A DNA stretch of 64,000 nucleotides from Ochotona curzoniae (lineage: Eukaryota; Chordata; Mammalia; Lagomorpha; Ochotonidae), in the NCBI RefSeq assembly GCF_017591425.1, contig NW_024466459.1, positions 9,610,001 through 9,674,000 on the forward strand, in the 5' to 3' direction. Made by a program: the position numbers and the translations under genes. Under the pieces are notes generated by a model. That model saw only the letters and a program-made list of their open reading frames with translations, did no database searches and had not been told where the DNA came from. Of the stretch, positions 12,127 through 22,639 are shown piece after piece (the first letter of the stretch is position 1; each line of letters begins with the position of its first letter).

Positions 12127-12459
12127 CCCAGCAGCACAGCCTAGCGGCTAAAGTCCTCGCCTTGAACCTGCCGGGATCCCATATGGGCGCCGGTTCTAAT
12201 CCCGGAAGCTCCACTTTCCATCCAGCTCCCTGCTTGTGGTCCAGGAAGGCAGTTGAGGACGGCCCAAAGCCTTGGGACCCTGCGCTTGTGTGGGAGACCT
12301 GGAGGATGTTCCTGGCTCGTGGCTTTGGATCAGCGCAGCACTGATCATTGCGGTCACTTGGGGAGTGAATCACCAGACAGAAGATCTTCCCTCTGTCTCT
12401 CCTCCTCTCTATATCTGACTTTGCAATAAAAGCAAAATCTTTTACAAAAAAAAAAAAAA
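12127..12459 (+). mobile_element. CSINE, plus strand, with poly(A) tail
   Basis: Head 'cctagcggctaaagtcctcgcc', end 'gcaataaaagcaaaatctt', then an A-run at about 12446-12460. Confidence 0.92.
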
Positions 12460-12475
12460 AATGACTTTGGTAGGG

Positions 12476-12742
12476 TGAGTATTGCAAGCATTGCAGGTAA
12501 AGTTACTGCTTGGGATGTCCGCATCCCATATCAGAGTGCAGGTTCGAGTCCCAGTCATTCAACACCTCTGATGCAGCTCCCTGCACATGTGCCTGAGAGA
12601 CTGCCTATGTGCTTGGCCCATGCCAAGCTCTTGGCTTCAGCTGCTGTGGGCATTTGGGGTGTGACTCAGTGGAGGAAAGAGCGCTCCTCTATTTTTTTTT
12701 TCTGTCACTCCACCTTTCAAATTAAAAAAAAAAAATCTTTAG
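12476..12742 (+). mobile_element. Old CSINE, plus strand
   Basis: 'gcatcccatatcagagtgcaggttcgagtcccag' to 'cacctttcaaatt' followed by an A-run. Confidence 0.75.
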
Positions 12743-13328
12743 AGAACAAGTGAGAGTCCTTGGGCTGGTCACTTAACCTCTTACCCACACAGTGGGAGGG
12801 GCTCATCACACCTCTGCATAGGGTGTTACGAAGATTAAGTGAACTCATAGTTTTATGGATGTTTCATTTCACAGTGATTGGTACAAAGTGTATGTGCATG
12901 TTTAAAGCAAAGTTAAAAATTTAGAAGACACAGCGTGAGCCCCCACCCGCAGCTCTGCTCAGCACGGCTCCGGGTGGCAGCCTGCAGGTCAAAGCCTGGA
13001 CACTACTTCCCGTGGGAGCCGGCCAGGTGCACGGCATTCCAGAGCACCTTGTGGGGCACCTGTTGAGTTGCCCCAGGGAGTTTTCCCTGTGATTTGGGCC
13101 ATTTCCTCTTGGGAGCCAATCATTAACCTTCCCAAGGGCTCTCTCTGTAGAAGCATTGGGGACAAGTGGCAGGCGGAGGTTAGAGGCGCTGGGACAGTCT
13201 CCCAGTGGCTGGAATGCTTAGCTTCCCCAGGAGATTGGGACCCCATCACTGTCCTGCCTGGGGTCCCCTGCAGGAGGGGCAGGTGGGGTGGTGGGAGCTT
13301 CCTGTGTCTACCCTTTCCTGCAGACTTG

Positions 13329-13410
13329 CACCTGCTGCACGGGTTGGGTGCTAGAGACCCAGGAGTGGGCACCTGCTGCACGGGTTGGGTGCTAGAGACC
13401 CAGGAGTGGG
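13329..13410. repeat. Exact 41-bp tandem duplication
   Basis: 13329-13369 and 13370-13410 are identical 41-base units beginning cacctgctgcacgggttggg. Confidence 0.97.
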
Positions 13411-13466
13411 CAGAGCTCCCCGATAGGAGCTGAGTGGGGTGTTCTGTTTTTTAACGTTTGAAAGGT

Positions 13467-13770
13467 AGGGCCTGGCACAGTAGCCTAGTGAGTAAAGTCC
13501 TTGCCTTGCATGTGCCTGGATCCCATATGGGTGCTGGTTCTAGTTCCAGTGGCGCCACTTCCCATCCAGCTCCCTGCTTGTGGCCTGGGAAAGCAGTCGA
13601 GGATGACCAGAGCCTTGGGACCCTGCACCTGCATGGGAGACCTGGAAGAAACTCCCGGCTCCTAGCTTCAGATAAGCTCAGCTCCAGCCTTTGTAACCAC
13701 TTGGGGAACCAGCAGACGGATCTTCCTCTGTCTCTTGTTTCTGTATATCTGATAAAAAAAATCTTAAAAT
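13467..13770 (+). mobile_element. CSINE, plus strand
   Basis: Head 'gcctagtgagtaaagtccttgcc', end 'tctgataaaaaaaatctt'. It meets a minus-strand copy tail to tail. Confidence 0.9.
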
Positions 13771-14073
13771 AATTTTGAAAGACAGAATTATATATATAGA
13801 GAGAAGACAGAATTTCCACTCACTGGTTTACTCCCCAAACAGCCACAAGAGCTAGCCATGGACCAGACCAAAGCCAGGAGCTAGGAGCTTCATCTGGGTC
13901 TCCCATGTAGGCACAGGGGCCCAGGCACTTAGCTCATCTTCCACTGCTTTCACAGGCACACTAGCAGGGAGCTAGATTGGAAGTTCAGCAGCCGGGACTC
14001 AAACCAGCACCTTTATGGAATTCCAGTGCTGGAGCCGGTGGCTTAATCTGCTATACCATGGTGCCAGCCTCAG
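13771..14073 (-). mobile_element. CSINE, minus strand
   Basis: 'ttttgaaagacagaatta' to 'gctataccatggtgccagcc'. It forms an inverted pair with the preceding copy. Confidence 0.85.
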
Positions 14074-14500
14074 AGTGGAGTGGTTTGATGGCACTGAGGG
14101 TAGCTTTCAGAAGCCTGAGGGGGCAGAGGTGGTTCAAGGTTTACCCACCCAGGACAATAATATTTATAGCTTTGCAAGTTCTGGGCAGTGGGGTCAGCGG
14201 CCTTAGCCTGGTATTTTGGGTCCAGGATCAGCTCTGCATTGCCAAGCTATTGACTGATAATGAGCACTGCATCCCACTCCACTGGGTGCCACCTCGCAGT
14301 CTGGCTGCCCTAAGTGAGGGGAAGCTGGTAAGAAGCCACCAGGCCCAAGCCTTGCCTGCTTTCGAGTGACAAAGTCTTTGGGGACCAAAGAACCTGGAGA
14401 ACTCTGGCCAGGGACTTCTGCTGGGGTGAGTAGAAGCGGTTTGGGTAACACAGTGGGACTGCGTTCTGGGGTTGGGAATCTAATCTTAAAGGTCACAGGA

Positions 14501-14556
14501 CCCTTGGACAGGCTGCACGAGCATAGCACCTGCGGCCACGGCTGGAAGCCCAGGTC
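14501..14556. repeat. 56-bp duplicate of TRIM80 SPRY exon sequence
   Basis: Matches 15173-15228 inside the TRIM80 last exon in the same orientation, with only two mismatches by eye. It lies about 200-250 bases past the TRIM80 stop codon. Confidence 0.93.
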
Positions 14557-14755
14557 CGGCGGTCATCCTAGGAGAATTGCTTCCATCATCAAAACCTTCG
14601 AGGTTAGTGCCAAGGCAGGGGACCACTTGTGTGCAATTCCTGGGACCTGCCCCCTCCCCCCTGGCAGGTGCTGCAGGCAGAGTACCTTCTACTTGAGGTA
14701 TGGGGGCATTCCCCTCCTCCAGCATGCCCTGCCAAGCCACATCAGTAGAATAATG

Positions 14756-14761
14756 CTTTAT
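14756..14761 (-). promoter_or_regulatory. TRIM80 poly(A) signal overlapping the stop codon
   Basis: The minus strand reads TGCCAATAAAGCATT: the TAA stop (14760-14758) is part of AATAAA. A GU-rich stretch follows about 15-25 nt downstream, so the 3' UTR may be under 25 nt. No other strong signal was noted close by. Confidence 0.7.
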
Positions 14762-15341
14762 TGGCAGCTGGCCTGGGTTGGCTCGGTTGGCGGTAGCTCT
14801 GAGTACTGCTGCAGAGTGACAGAGGCGCCCCTGCTGACCATGACCGCTGGGTAGAGCGGCTCGAGGAAGGTGGCGAGGAAGCGGTAGATGAGGCTCACGT
14901 CATCGGCCACGCTGTAGAAGGAGAGGCAGCCGGCGGTGCAGTCAAGCACCACGCCGAGCGTGTGCTGGTAGGCGCCCTGCAGCACGATCTCGGTGTTGTT
15001 GTGCCACACAGAAAACTGGAGCGAGTCCCACTGCAGGCACCATGAGTAGGCGTTGCGGCCCAGCAGGTAGACTGTGTGGTGGGGCGGGAGGCCGCCGGGC
15101 TGGGGGCTGCGGCGGTAGGTGACGCCCAGGCACACCCACGAGTTGGACACCTTGGCCTCCCAGTAGTGGCAGCCTTTGGACAGGCTGCGCGAGCATAGCA
15201 CCTGCGGCCACGGCTGGAAGCCCAGGTCAGCAGTGGCCGACGGCTCCAGCAGCACGCTCAGGTTCAGCACCGAGTGGGTCTCCTTGAAGAAGTACAGCTC
15301 CTTGGTGGCCGTGGCGGGGTCGAAGTTCAGGTTGCAGTAAT
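14758..15341 (-). CDS. TRIM80: TRIM80 coding exon 6 (SPRY domain, stop)
   Basis: 584 nt after a CCCTCCCCAAG acceptor. It encodes the SPRY domain and ends ...TQASCQ-stop. The TAA stop lies inside the AATAAA at 14757-14762. Confidence 0.92.
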
Positions 15342-18300
15342 CTTGGGGAGGGAGGGGTCAGGGGAAGAGAGTGAGTGCTAAGCGACATGGTTGTCGTGTA
15401 CATGTGTCACAGGATGATGCGTCTAGTCCAAGCTCCTAGGGGTGGCCTGTCCACCTTGGCCATACAACCTCCCCCTTCTGCTCTGGGCATTGCAACAGAG
15501 GCTGGAGGGGTGAACTGGGTGCTATCCAGACCATGTCCAGGGAGACATGGTGGGGGGCAGGAGTTCGTCTCCCCCAGACCCTGACATAACCTTCCCTTTG
15601 TACTTGTTGGGGACACAGGGTGATCGGGGCTGAGAGACAGCCCAGCGCTCCTGTAGGAGGCCACTCAGAGGTGGACACGAACTTGACCCCTGCCTGAAAG
15701 CTTAGAACTAGCCAGTGCGGTTTTGCCCCTGGTCTGGCGGGAAGCAGCACAGCAGGGACCTGCATGGCATGGCCAGTCGCTCCTTTGTGTCTGAGGGAGG
15801 GGAGCATGGAACCACTCAGGCCAGCTTGGTCAAAGTCTGATGGGGGCGCTGGCAGGTGTCTAGTGGAGGGCAGAGGTTGAGCCACACAGGGCCTGGGAGT
15901 GCTGCAGAATGAGCCCTAGGCCAGAGGCATGTCTTCTGTTCTTATCAGCGGGCTATCTGAGGCCCCTGGTCCACAATGAGAGAGGTTGGGGCGAGACCAT
16001 CCTCTGGGCTGGTACCATCCTCTGCCCACCAGCCCCAGGGCAGGTGACAGGGCCTGAATACAGGCAGGGCTTGAGAAACAGGCACGAGGACCCCAGTACT
16101 CCCCACCCCCATCAGGAAGACCCCAAGGCTGTTCACTCACACTGGAGAAGCGTCTTTCTGTCCACGGCTGGGGGCAGCACCTCATAGGAGTTCATCTTGA
16201 TGCCTGGGGAGGGAACACTTGGCTGAGGAGCCTTCTGAGAGAGATCTGGGCCTGCAGGTTGGGGTCTATGGCAGGCATGCAGGCAGCCCCTGGCAGGGTA
16301 GGCATCCCTCCCCCAGGAATACAGCCAGGACTGACCCTTCTGGGGGAGCTGCGCCATGAAGCCGTGAGCCACATCCGTGAGCCACGTCTGCAGCTCGGCC
16401 ATGGACTCTGGCAGCTGGAAGAAGCTCTGTGTGTCCTCACAGTTGGTGCCCATCAGGGGCTCCCTGCAGGACGGGAACTGCTGCAGCCTTTCGATCTCCT
16501 GGTAAGGCAGGGAGCGGCCAGTGGCACCATCATCAGCCGGGACCCAGGCGGAAGGTGGAGGCTCCTGCTTATGCCAGGGGCTCCCACTGGTCCAGAGAAC
16601 CACGGCAGGTGGGACAAAAGGTGCCTTCCTGATGCCGGACGCCTCTCCCCCCGTCCTCCTGAGTGTTTGGCTCGGTCAGATTGAGGGAGGGGAAGAGAGC
16701 TGACCAGAGGCGGGGTCATCATGGCTAAGTGTACTGAGCAAAGAGGGTCTTTAGAAAATCAGGGGAGGATTTCAGAAAATCTGCCAAGCCTCTCACTGTT
16801 TTGTGAAGACCACTGCCCAATGCTTTCTGTTAAGTTTGGGGAAGCAAAGCGAGTAGCAACCATTCTACTTTGCAACAAGAGAGGAGCTGCGGGGCTGGCT
16901 GGGGCTGGGCATGGGGAAGGGATCTCAGGCCAGGATCTACAGATGACCCTCTGCTCCCTTCCAGCTCTGGTCTGGCCACGTCTGGAAAGACTTGAAACAG
17001 TGGGTGCCCTACGGCACACCCCACTCCCTCCTGGGGTTCCAGGAACTGAAGGCAGGAGAGTTAGGCTCAGGTTGAGACAGAGGGCTGGACAGTGTAAAGC
17101 AGCCCCTAATACGGTGGTGTTGACTGCTTTATCCGAGGTTTGGGCAGATCTGGGCATCTGTGGGCGGAGGGGTGGAATCTGGCTGGCCCGGGGCCCAGTT
17201 GGGGAGGGCGGGGTCTGGGTATGGTGTGGGTGGGGCAGGGGCGGGCCTCGCCTGCAGGAACTGCTCGTCACTGCAGTTGGTAAGCAGGGTGTGTAGCCAG
17301 ATACTGTCGCCCTCCAGTTTCAGCAGCCGGCTGTCGCTCTGCTGGAGGGAGCTTGTCAGCTTGTCCAGAGTGACTGCCTCCTCTTTCTTGATGAAATCCA
17401 GAAGTTTGGCCTGCAGCTGTTGGGCCTCGTGGATGATCCCCGAGAAGCAGGCATTCACCTCATCTCGTATTTTCTGGATTCTCTTCTGGAGGGGGCAGGA
17501 AATGGCTTAGAAGGGCATCTCTGAGATGTGCGGCAGTGCCCGCATTGCCTCTGGACCGCCTGGCCTTCCACCAAGCTACCCTTCTCCACCTCCTATTGGT
17601 CCTCTAGGGCTGCTGCAGGTTCCCTAGGGCAGTGTGGGCCCCGCTTACCGACAGAAAGGCCAGCTGCCCCCGGTGCTTCTGCCTGTTGGCCGTGATGATC
17701 AGCATCTGGTTTTCCACATTGGCTTGGACCTTCCGGACTTGAACCTGGAGTGGGGTGGGTGGGGAGCAGCCCTCGGATCAGAGGGCTTGGAGACATCTGC
17801 AGACACCTTCTGCGTGCAGTGTTTGGCTCCAGTGAGAATGAGAACGGCAGAGCCGGAGGCTGGGTGGCCCAGGCCAGCCCATCCCTAGTAACCAGGTTCT
17901 TTGCTTCTAGCAATGATGCCTCCCTGGGGCAGCACTGTCAGGCCCAAGTCTTTCTATTAAACCTCTTGTCTCCATTCCTGCTAGCAAAGACCATCTGCCT
18001 TTCTTTTAGCTTTTCTTCATTTGAAAGACAGGGTGATCGAGCAAAGTTACAGGGAGAGAGAAATCTGGCTGTGGGCCAGGCCAAAGCTAGGAGCCAGGAG
18101 CCAGGAATTCTGTCCAGGTATCCAACGTGGGTGGCAGGGGCCAAGTGCTGGCGTTACTGTCCACTGCGTCTCCAAGGCACATCAGCAGTGAGTTGGGTCA
18201 GAAAAAGAGTAGCCGAGACTCCAACCAGGCCCCTGGTGGCGGTTGGACGTCTTGAGTGGCAGCTTAAACCCCTGTACCATGACGCCAGCAATGGCATTTT

Positions 18301-20944
18301 CGTAACTAATTTATGGGACATGCTGTTCCAAGCACCCGGCCTTGAACTACTGCTGGTCTATAACAGTGTAAGAAGTCACACCAGACTATAAAATAAGGAC
18401 ACAGGTGTAACTGTGGGCTGTGATTGTGTGGGTTTGGTTCCAGACCACCACAGTAAAATGAGGGTCATGATAAAGTGAGGCATATGAATTATTTTTGGTA
18501 CTCTGGCCATATAAAAACTAGATTCATACCATATAAAAGCCTACTAAGTGTACAATAGCACTGAATTGGAAAAAATGTATACATTGACTTTTAAAATATT
18601 TTTCTTTTTTTAAAGATTTATCTATTTTTGGATCTGGCACGGTAGCCTAGTGGCTAAAGTCCTCGCCTTGCATGTACCAGGATTCTGTATGGGCACTGGT
18701 TCATATCCAGGTTGCTCCACTTCCCATCCAGCTCCCTGCTTGTGGCCTGGGAAAGCAGTCGAGGATAGCCCAAAGCCTTGGACCCTGCACCAGCATGGGA
18801 GATCTGAAGGAGGCTCCTGGCTCCTGCCTTCAGATCGGCTCAGCTCTGGCTGTTGCAGCCACTTGGGGAGTGAAGCAGTGGATGGAAGATCTGATTTTCC
18901 AATTAAAAATGAAAAAATAAATCTTTTAAAATTATGAATTATTTATTTTTATTGGAAAGACAGATCAGATTCACAGAGAAGAAGAAGCAGAAAGATCCTC
19001 CATTTGCCAGTTTACTCCCTAAATGGCTGCAATGGCCGAAGCTAAGCTGATCTGAGGCCAAGAGCCAGGAGCCTCCTCCAGGTCTCCCGTACAGATACAG
19101 AAACCCAAGGCTTTGGGCCATCCTCTGCTGCTCTCCCAGGCCACAAGCAGGGAGCTGGATGGGAAGTGGAGCAGCTGGGTCATGAACCTGTGCCCACATG
19201 GGATCCTGGTACTTGCAAGGCAAGGATTTAGCCAATAAGATGGTGTGCCAGGTCCCAAAAATATGGTATATTTTTGGATGCTAACCACTACCTGAATTGT
19301 TGGAAAAATGATATCAATAGCTTTTCTTAATGCAGGGACTCACAAACCTTCCATTTGCAAAAAACTACAGTCTTCAGGAGCTGCAGTAAAATGAGATATG
19401 CCTGCAGTGGACCTGTGATGCAGCGGGCCAAGTCTTGCTTGTGGGTCCGACAGCCCGCATCAGAGGGCTGGGCTGAGCCCCGGCTGCTCTGTTTCAGATC
19501 CAGTTTCCTGCTGATGCACCTGCGAAGGCAGCAGATGGCGGCCCAGGTGCTCGGGCCTCCTGCTACCCACACAGAGATGCAGATAAAGCTCAGGGCTCCT
19601 GGCTTCAGCCTGGTCCTGCTCTGGAGGTTGTGGCCATTTGAGGAATGCACCAGGAGATGGAAGATTCTCTCTCTGTTGCCCTACCTTTCAAATAAAGAAA
19701 TCTTTCAAAATGAAGTATGCCTGTAGTGTTACCTTGTTGAGAAACTCTTACATTGAACAAAGCATCAGCCAAACTAAATGGAACTCAGTGATGAACTGAC
19801 TGATATTGCGTCCCAAGCTCCTTGCTTTGCCATGATTGGCTGCCCGTGGCTGTTGGGTCAGCTCTGCTATAGCTACACCAGGAACAACAGCTGGAGTGGA
19901 AACTCTAAAAAGCCACACTGGGTGGGTATTCCGTGCAGTGGTCAAGCTGGTGCGGGGGCCGCTGCCCATGCCAGAGGACCCAGATCCAAGTGCTGGCTCT
20001 ACTTCCACTCCTGCTCCCAGCGCCCTGCTCACGGGGCACAGCTGGAAGCAAAGGGTGAAGGCTTGAATACTCTGACCCCCCCTACCCCACCCACAGGGGA
20101 GATCCTGGCTCCTGGTCACAAACTGACTCGGCACTGGCTCAACTAGAGGATGGGAAATCTCTGTGTCCCTCTGCCTTTCAAATAAAATGCGAAAACAAAT
20201 TTAAAGGCACTATTAAAAACCGTACGAATATAGAAGCATTAAAATTTGAAAATAGCAGTGGGAGGATCCACTCGCCCTGTGGTGGTGTGTGTGTGTGTGT
20301 GTGTGTGTGTCTGGACCTTGGTCCTCTCTGCCCGCCGGCGCACACTCGCTCGGGTGCCCACTCACCTCCAGGCGGGCGCGCTCCTTCTCCAGCGGCACGG
20401 TGCTGTGGTCCTTGTGCGCCTCCAGGCGGCAGGCCCTGCACACGCAGCAGCCCTCCGTGCGGCAGTAGAGCCGCCGCAGTTTGTGGTGCTTCTGGCACAG
20501 GCGGGCCTTGAGGTCCCACAGGGGCTCCACCAACTGGTGGTCCTCTGCGTGGCCGTGCAGGTGCCTCTCGCACATGGAGGCCATGCACTGCAGACACGAC
20601 TTGACTGACTTGAGCTTCTGGGACGGACAGAGGTCGCAGGGCACCTCCCTGGGCCCCACCGCAGCCGCGGGATTCCCCAGGGACTCCTTGGCCTGGGTGA
20701 AGCAGGCCACCATCTCCCCCAGGATGACGTTCTTGCAGAGGCGGGGCCTGGACGGGAAGCTCTCCCGGCACTGGGGGCAGTAGTGGTCGGGCCCTGCCGT
20801 GGCCTGGTAGTCCCAGCAGTTTTGCAGACAGCTCATGCAGAAGCTGTGGCCGCAGACAGTGGTCACCGGGTTTTGGAACACCTCCAGGCAAATGGGACAG
20901 AGGACTTTGTCCTCAAAGGTGCAGGGTTTGCTCGTGGTACTCAT
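14758..20944 (-). CDS. TRIM80: TRIM80, RING/B-box/coiled-coil/SPRY E3 ligase-like protein, six coding exons
   Basis: The joined exons are 20944-20366, 17744-17649, 17485-17252, 16498-16336, 16203-16141 and 15341-14758. Together they give 1719 nt and 572 residues with no internal stop. The RING finger spans residues 16-59, with Cys16, 19, 31, His33, Cys36, 39, 56 and 59. B-box 1 starts at Cys103. B-box 2 spans about 150-186 (Cys150, His153). The coiled coil is at about 194-303. The SPRY domain fills the last exon (YWEAKV, SWCLQW, LDCTAGCLSFY, LEPLYPA). Exons of 96, 234 and 63 nt match the TRIM25-like exon pattern. TRIM proteins of this build are usually E3 ubiquitin ligases; the substrate here is unknown. 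Its place between SLC16A5 and KCTD2 matches mouse Trim80 and the human pseudogene TRIM80P. One donor is GC rather than GT. Confidence 0.9.
16141..16203 (-). CDS. TRIM80: TRIM80 coding exon 5 (linker)
   Basis: 63 nt encoding IKMNSYEVLPPAVDRKTLLQ. Acceptor TCCCCAG, donor GTGAGT. Ends in phase 1. Confidence 0.87.
16336..16498 (-). CDS. TRIM80: TRIM80 coding exon 4 (linker)
   Basis: 163 nt, beginning EIERLQQFPS. Acceptor TTACCAG, donor GTCAGT. Ends in phase 1. Confidence 0.88.
17252..17485 (-). CDS. TRIM80: TRIM80 coding exon 3 (coiled coil)
   Basis: 234 nt, 78 codons, beginning KRIQKIRDEVN and ending DEQFLQ. The acceptor CCCCCTCCAG is strong. The donor reads CAG|GCGAGG, a GC donor. The phase and the family exon length both demand this boundary. 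Confidence 0.85.
17649..17744 (-). CDS. TRIM80: TRIM80 coding exon 2 (coiled-coil start)
   Basis: 96 nt, 32 codons, phase 0, bounded by CTCCAG and GTAAGC. It encodes VQVRKVQANVENQ..., the start of the coiled coil. Confidence 0.92.
18001..18293 (-). mobile_element. Old CSINE in TRIM80 intron 1
   Basis: 'ttcatttgaaagacagggtg' to 'ctgtaccatgacgccagc', reversed. Confidence 0.75.
18629..18933 (+). mobile_element. CSINE in TRIM80 intron 1, plus strand
   Basis: Head 'cctagtggctaaagtcctcgcc', end 'aaaaataaatctttt'. Confidence 0.9.
18937..19256 (-). mobile_element. CSINE in TRIM80 intron 1, minus strand
   Basis: 'tatttatttttattggaaag' to 'gatggtgtgccaggtccc'. It is tail to tail with the previous copy. 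Confidence 0.88.
19407..19712 (+). mobile_element. Old CSINE in TRIM80 intron 1
   Basis: A diverged plus-strand copy ending 'ctttcaaataaagaaatcttt'. Confidence 0.75.
19917..20205 (+). mobile_element. Old CSINE in TRIM80 intron 1
   Basis: A diverged plus-strand copy ending 'gcctttcaaataaaatgcg'. Confidence 0.7.
20285..20311. repeat. (GT)n in TRIM80 intron 1
   Basis: About 13 GT units, roughly 55 bases downstream of the exon 1 donor. Confidence 0.95.
20366..20944 (-). CDS. TRIM80: TRIM80 coding exon 1 (RING and both B-boxes)
   Basis: 193 codons, ending in phase 0 before a strong GTGAGT donor. The chosen ATG at 20944 sits 15 residues before the first RING cysteine, as is usual in TRIMs. An in-frame upstream ATG at 21073 exists, but its extension does not look like protein. 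Confidence 0.93.
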
Positions 20945-21860
20945 TGGGAACTGGCTTTGGGGGAAGGCTTGCGGGCTGGGACTTGTCCTGGGCTGGCCAT
21001 GGGAAGACAGAGCAAAAGCAAGGCAGAAGTTAAAGGGCCGGTGTGGAGGTGCGCTATCTGCCCTAAGGTACAAGGACTGAGTACAGTTGACTAAGTTGCT
21101 GGGGTGGGGAACGTGCTCTGGGGATTAATTCTGGATGAGAGTATGTGGGGAGGGCGGAAGGAAGCGATGTCAGGACAAAGGAAGACCAATACTCACGCAA
21201 CTCTGTGTTGGGGTGGACCAGACACTCGCCTGCCTGGTCCTGACAAGGAGGGGGCTCCGAAACCCTGTGCTAGCCCCTGCTCACAGGTACCAGGGGGCCC
21301 CCCCGATCAGTCCATTGAGCACCCACTTCAAGTGCTTCGTATCTCTTGGGGTCTGCTGCCCCACTGCTCGCGTTGCCTCTGGCTGCTGTGGCAGTCTCCC
21401 TGGCAGGGAGGCGGAAGACCACTCCCATCTTTGCTTCCCAATGTCATAATTCCAGTGTGACCAGCTCCTGATTGTGATGTCATCAGGGCATAAGGGGGTG
21501 CTGCTGCAGGTCCCAGACACCTGCAGAGACCCAGGCTGAGGCCGACCCAGGCTGAGGCCGACCCAGGCTGAGGCCGACAGTTGGGAACTTCACCCTGGGT
21601 CCCTTCTGGGGATTGGCAGGAACCCAGCCCTAGCAGGAAAGTGGAACCTGGAGCAGAATCAGGAGCCAAACGCAGGAATTCCTACCCAGGACACAGATGC
21701 CTTCACCACTTCACCCAGAAGCCACCCCTGGGGGTGGGCAGCTTTCCAGGAGGTCATGCTGATGAACCATAGTTGGTTTTGGTGTTTTATTATTTTTATC
21801 ATTCAATCTGCTAACATTAGGAATCTTGCATAAAAAATGGGGTGGACATACAATTTTCCT
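20945..21860 (-). promoter_or_regulatory. Presumed TRIM80 5' region, promoter not defined
   Basis: Upstream of the TRIM80 start the sequence is moderately GC-rich but not a clear CpG island. It contains three copies of a 16-bp unit (gccgacccaggctgag) at about 21529-21579. No other gene is seen. Confidence 0.35.
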
Positions 21861-22175
21861 TTTTTAAAAAAAATTATTTAATTTGAAAGGCAGAGTTACA
21901 ACAGACAGAGACAGAGATCTTCCAGCCACTGGTTCACTTCTCAGATGCCACACTGACTGGGACTATGCTGATCTGAAGCCAAAAGCCAGGAGCAAGGGGC
22001 TGCTTCTGGGTCTTCCACATGGACACCAGGTCCTACGGACTTCTACTGCCTTCCCAGGCCAAAAGCAGGGAGCTGGATGAGAAATGGAACAGCTGGGACT
22101 TGAGCTGATGCCCACATGGGATGCCAGCACCTTGGGTGGAGGACCAGCCTGCTATATACCACTGTACCAGCCCCT
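21860..22175 (-). mobile_element. CSINE, minus strand
   Basis: 'tttaatttgaaaggcagagtt' to 'accactgtaccagcccc'. Confidence 0.82.
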
Positions 22176-22179
22176 GTAG

Positions 22180-22370
22180 TTTTTGGTTCATGTGATGTCC
22201 TTGTGCCCTTGTCAAATGTAGGCAGTAAGTGATGCTGGCCTCATCAAGTTGTGAGGCCTTTGTTTCCTACTGTGGACTTGGACGAACGAGAATGATATTA
22301 CATTTCCCTTAAATGCTGAACTCGGGGGTAAAGCGATCTAGGCCCATAGTGGGTTGCTTTGTTTTGCTTT
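22180..22370 (-). mobile_element. L1 ORF2 remnant, minus strand
   Basis: The plus-strand text 'gatgctggcctcatcaag...' followed by a degraded run resembles the antisense of a conserved L1 reverse-transcriptase-region segment. It is heavily mutated and non-coding. Confidence 0.55.
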
Positions 22371-22486
22371 TGGTGGGAAAAAAAGAATTATTAATCTGGT
22401 GCCCATATGTGATGCCAGTGCTGCAAGGTGCAGAATTAACACTGCCTTCCCCCCACGATTTTAATGTGTCATAAAATGTGCCACCT

Positions 22487-22635
22487 TGGGGCTGGCTCCA
22501 TGGCTCAACTGGCTAATCCTTTGCCTGCAGGCACTGGCATCACATATAGGTGCTGGTTCTGGTCCCGGCTGTTCCATATCCCATTCATCTCCCTGCTTAT
22601 GGCCTGAGAAAGAAGCAGAGGATAGCCTGATATGA
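22487..22635 (+). mobile_element. CSINE 5' half, plus strand
   Basis: 'ggggctggctccatggctc' to 'gcctgagaaagaagcagaggat'. The 3' half is missing where the next element begins. Confidence 0.75.
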
Positions 22636-22639
22636 CTTC

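Noticed and set aside
20944..21073. Upstream in-frame ATG extending TRIM80 by 43 residues
   Set aside because: The extension lacks TRIM similarity. TRIM RING domains normally start within about 15-20 residues of the N-terminus.
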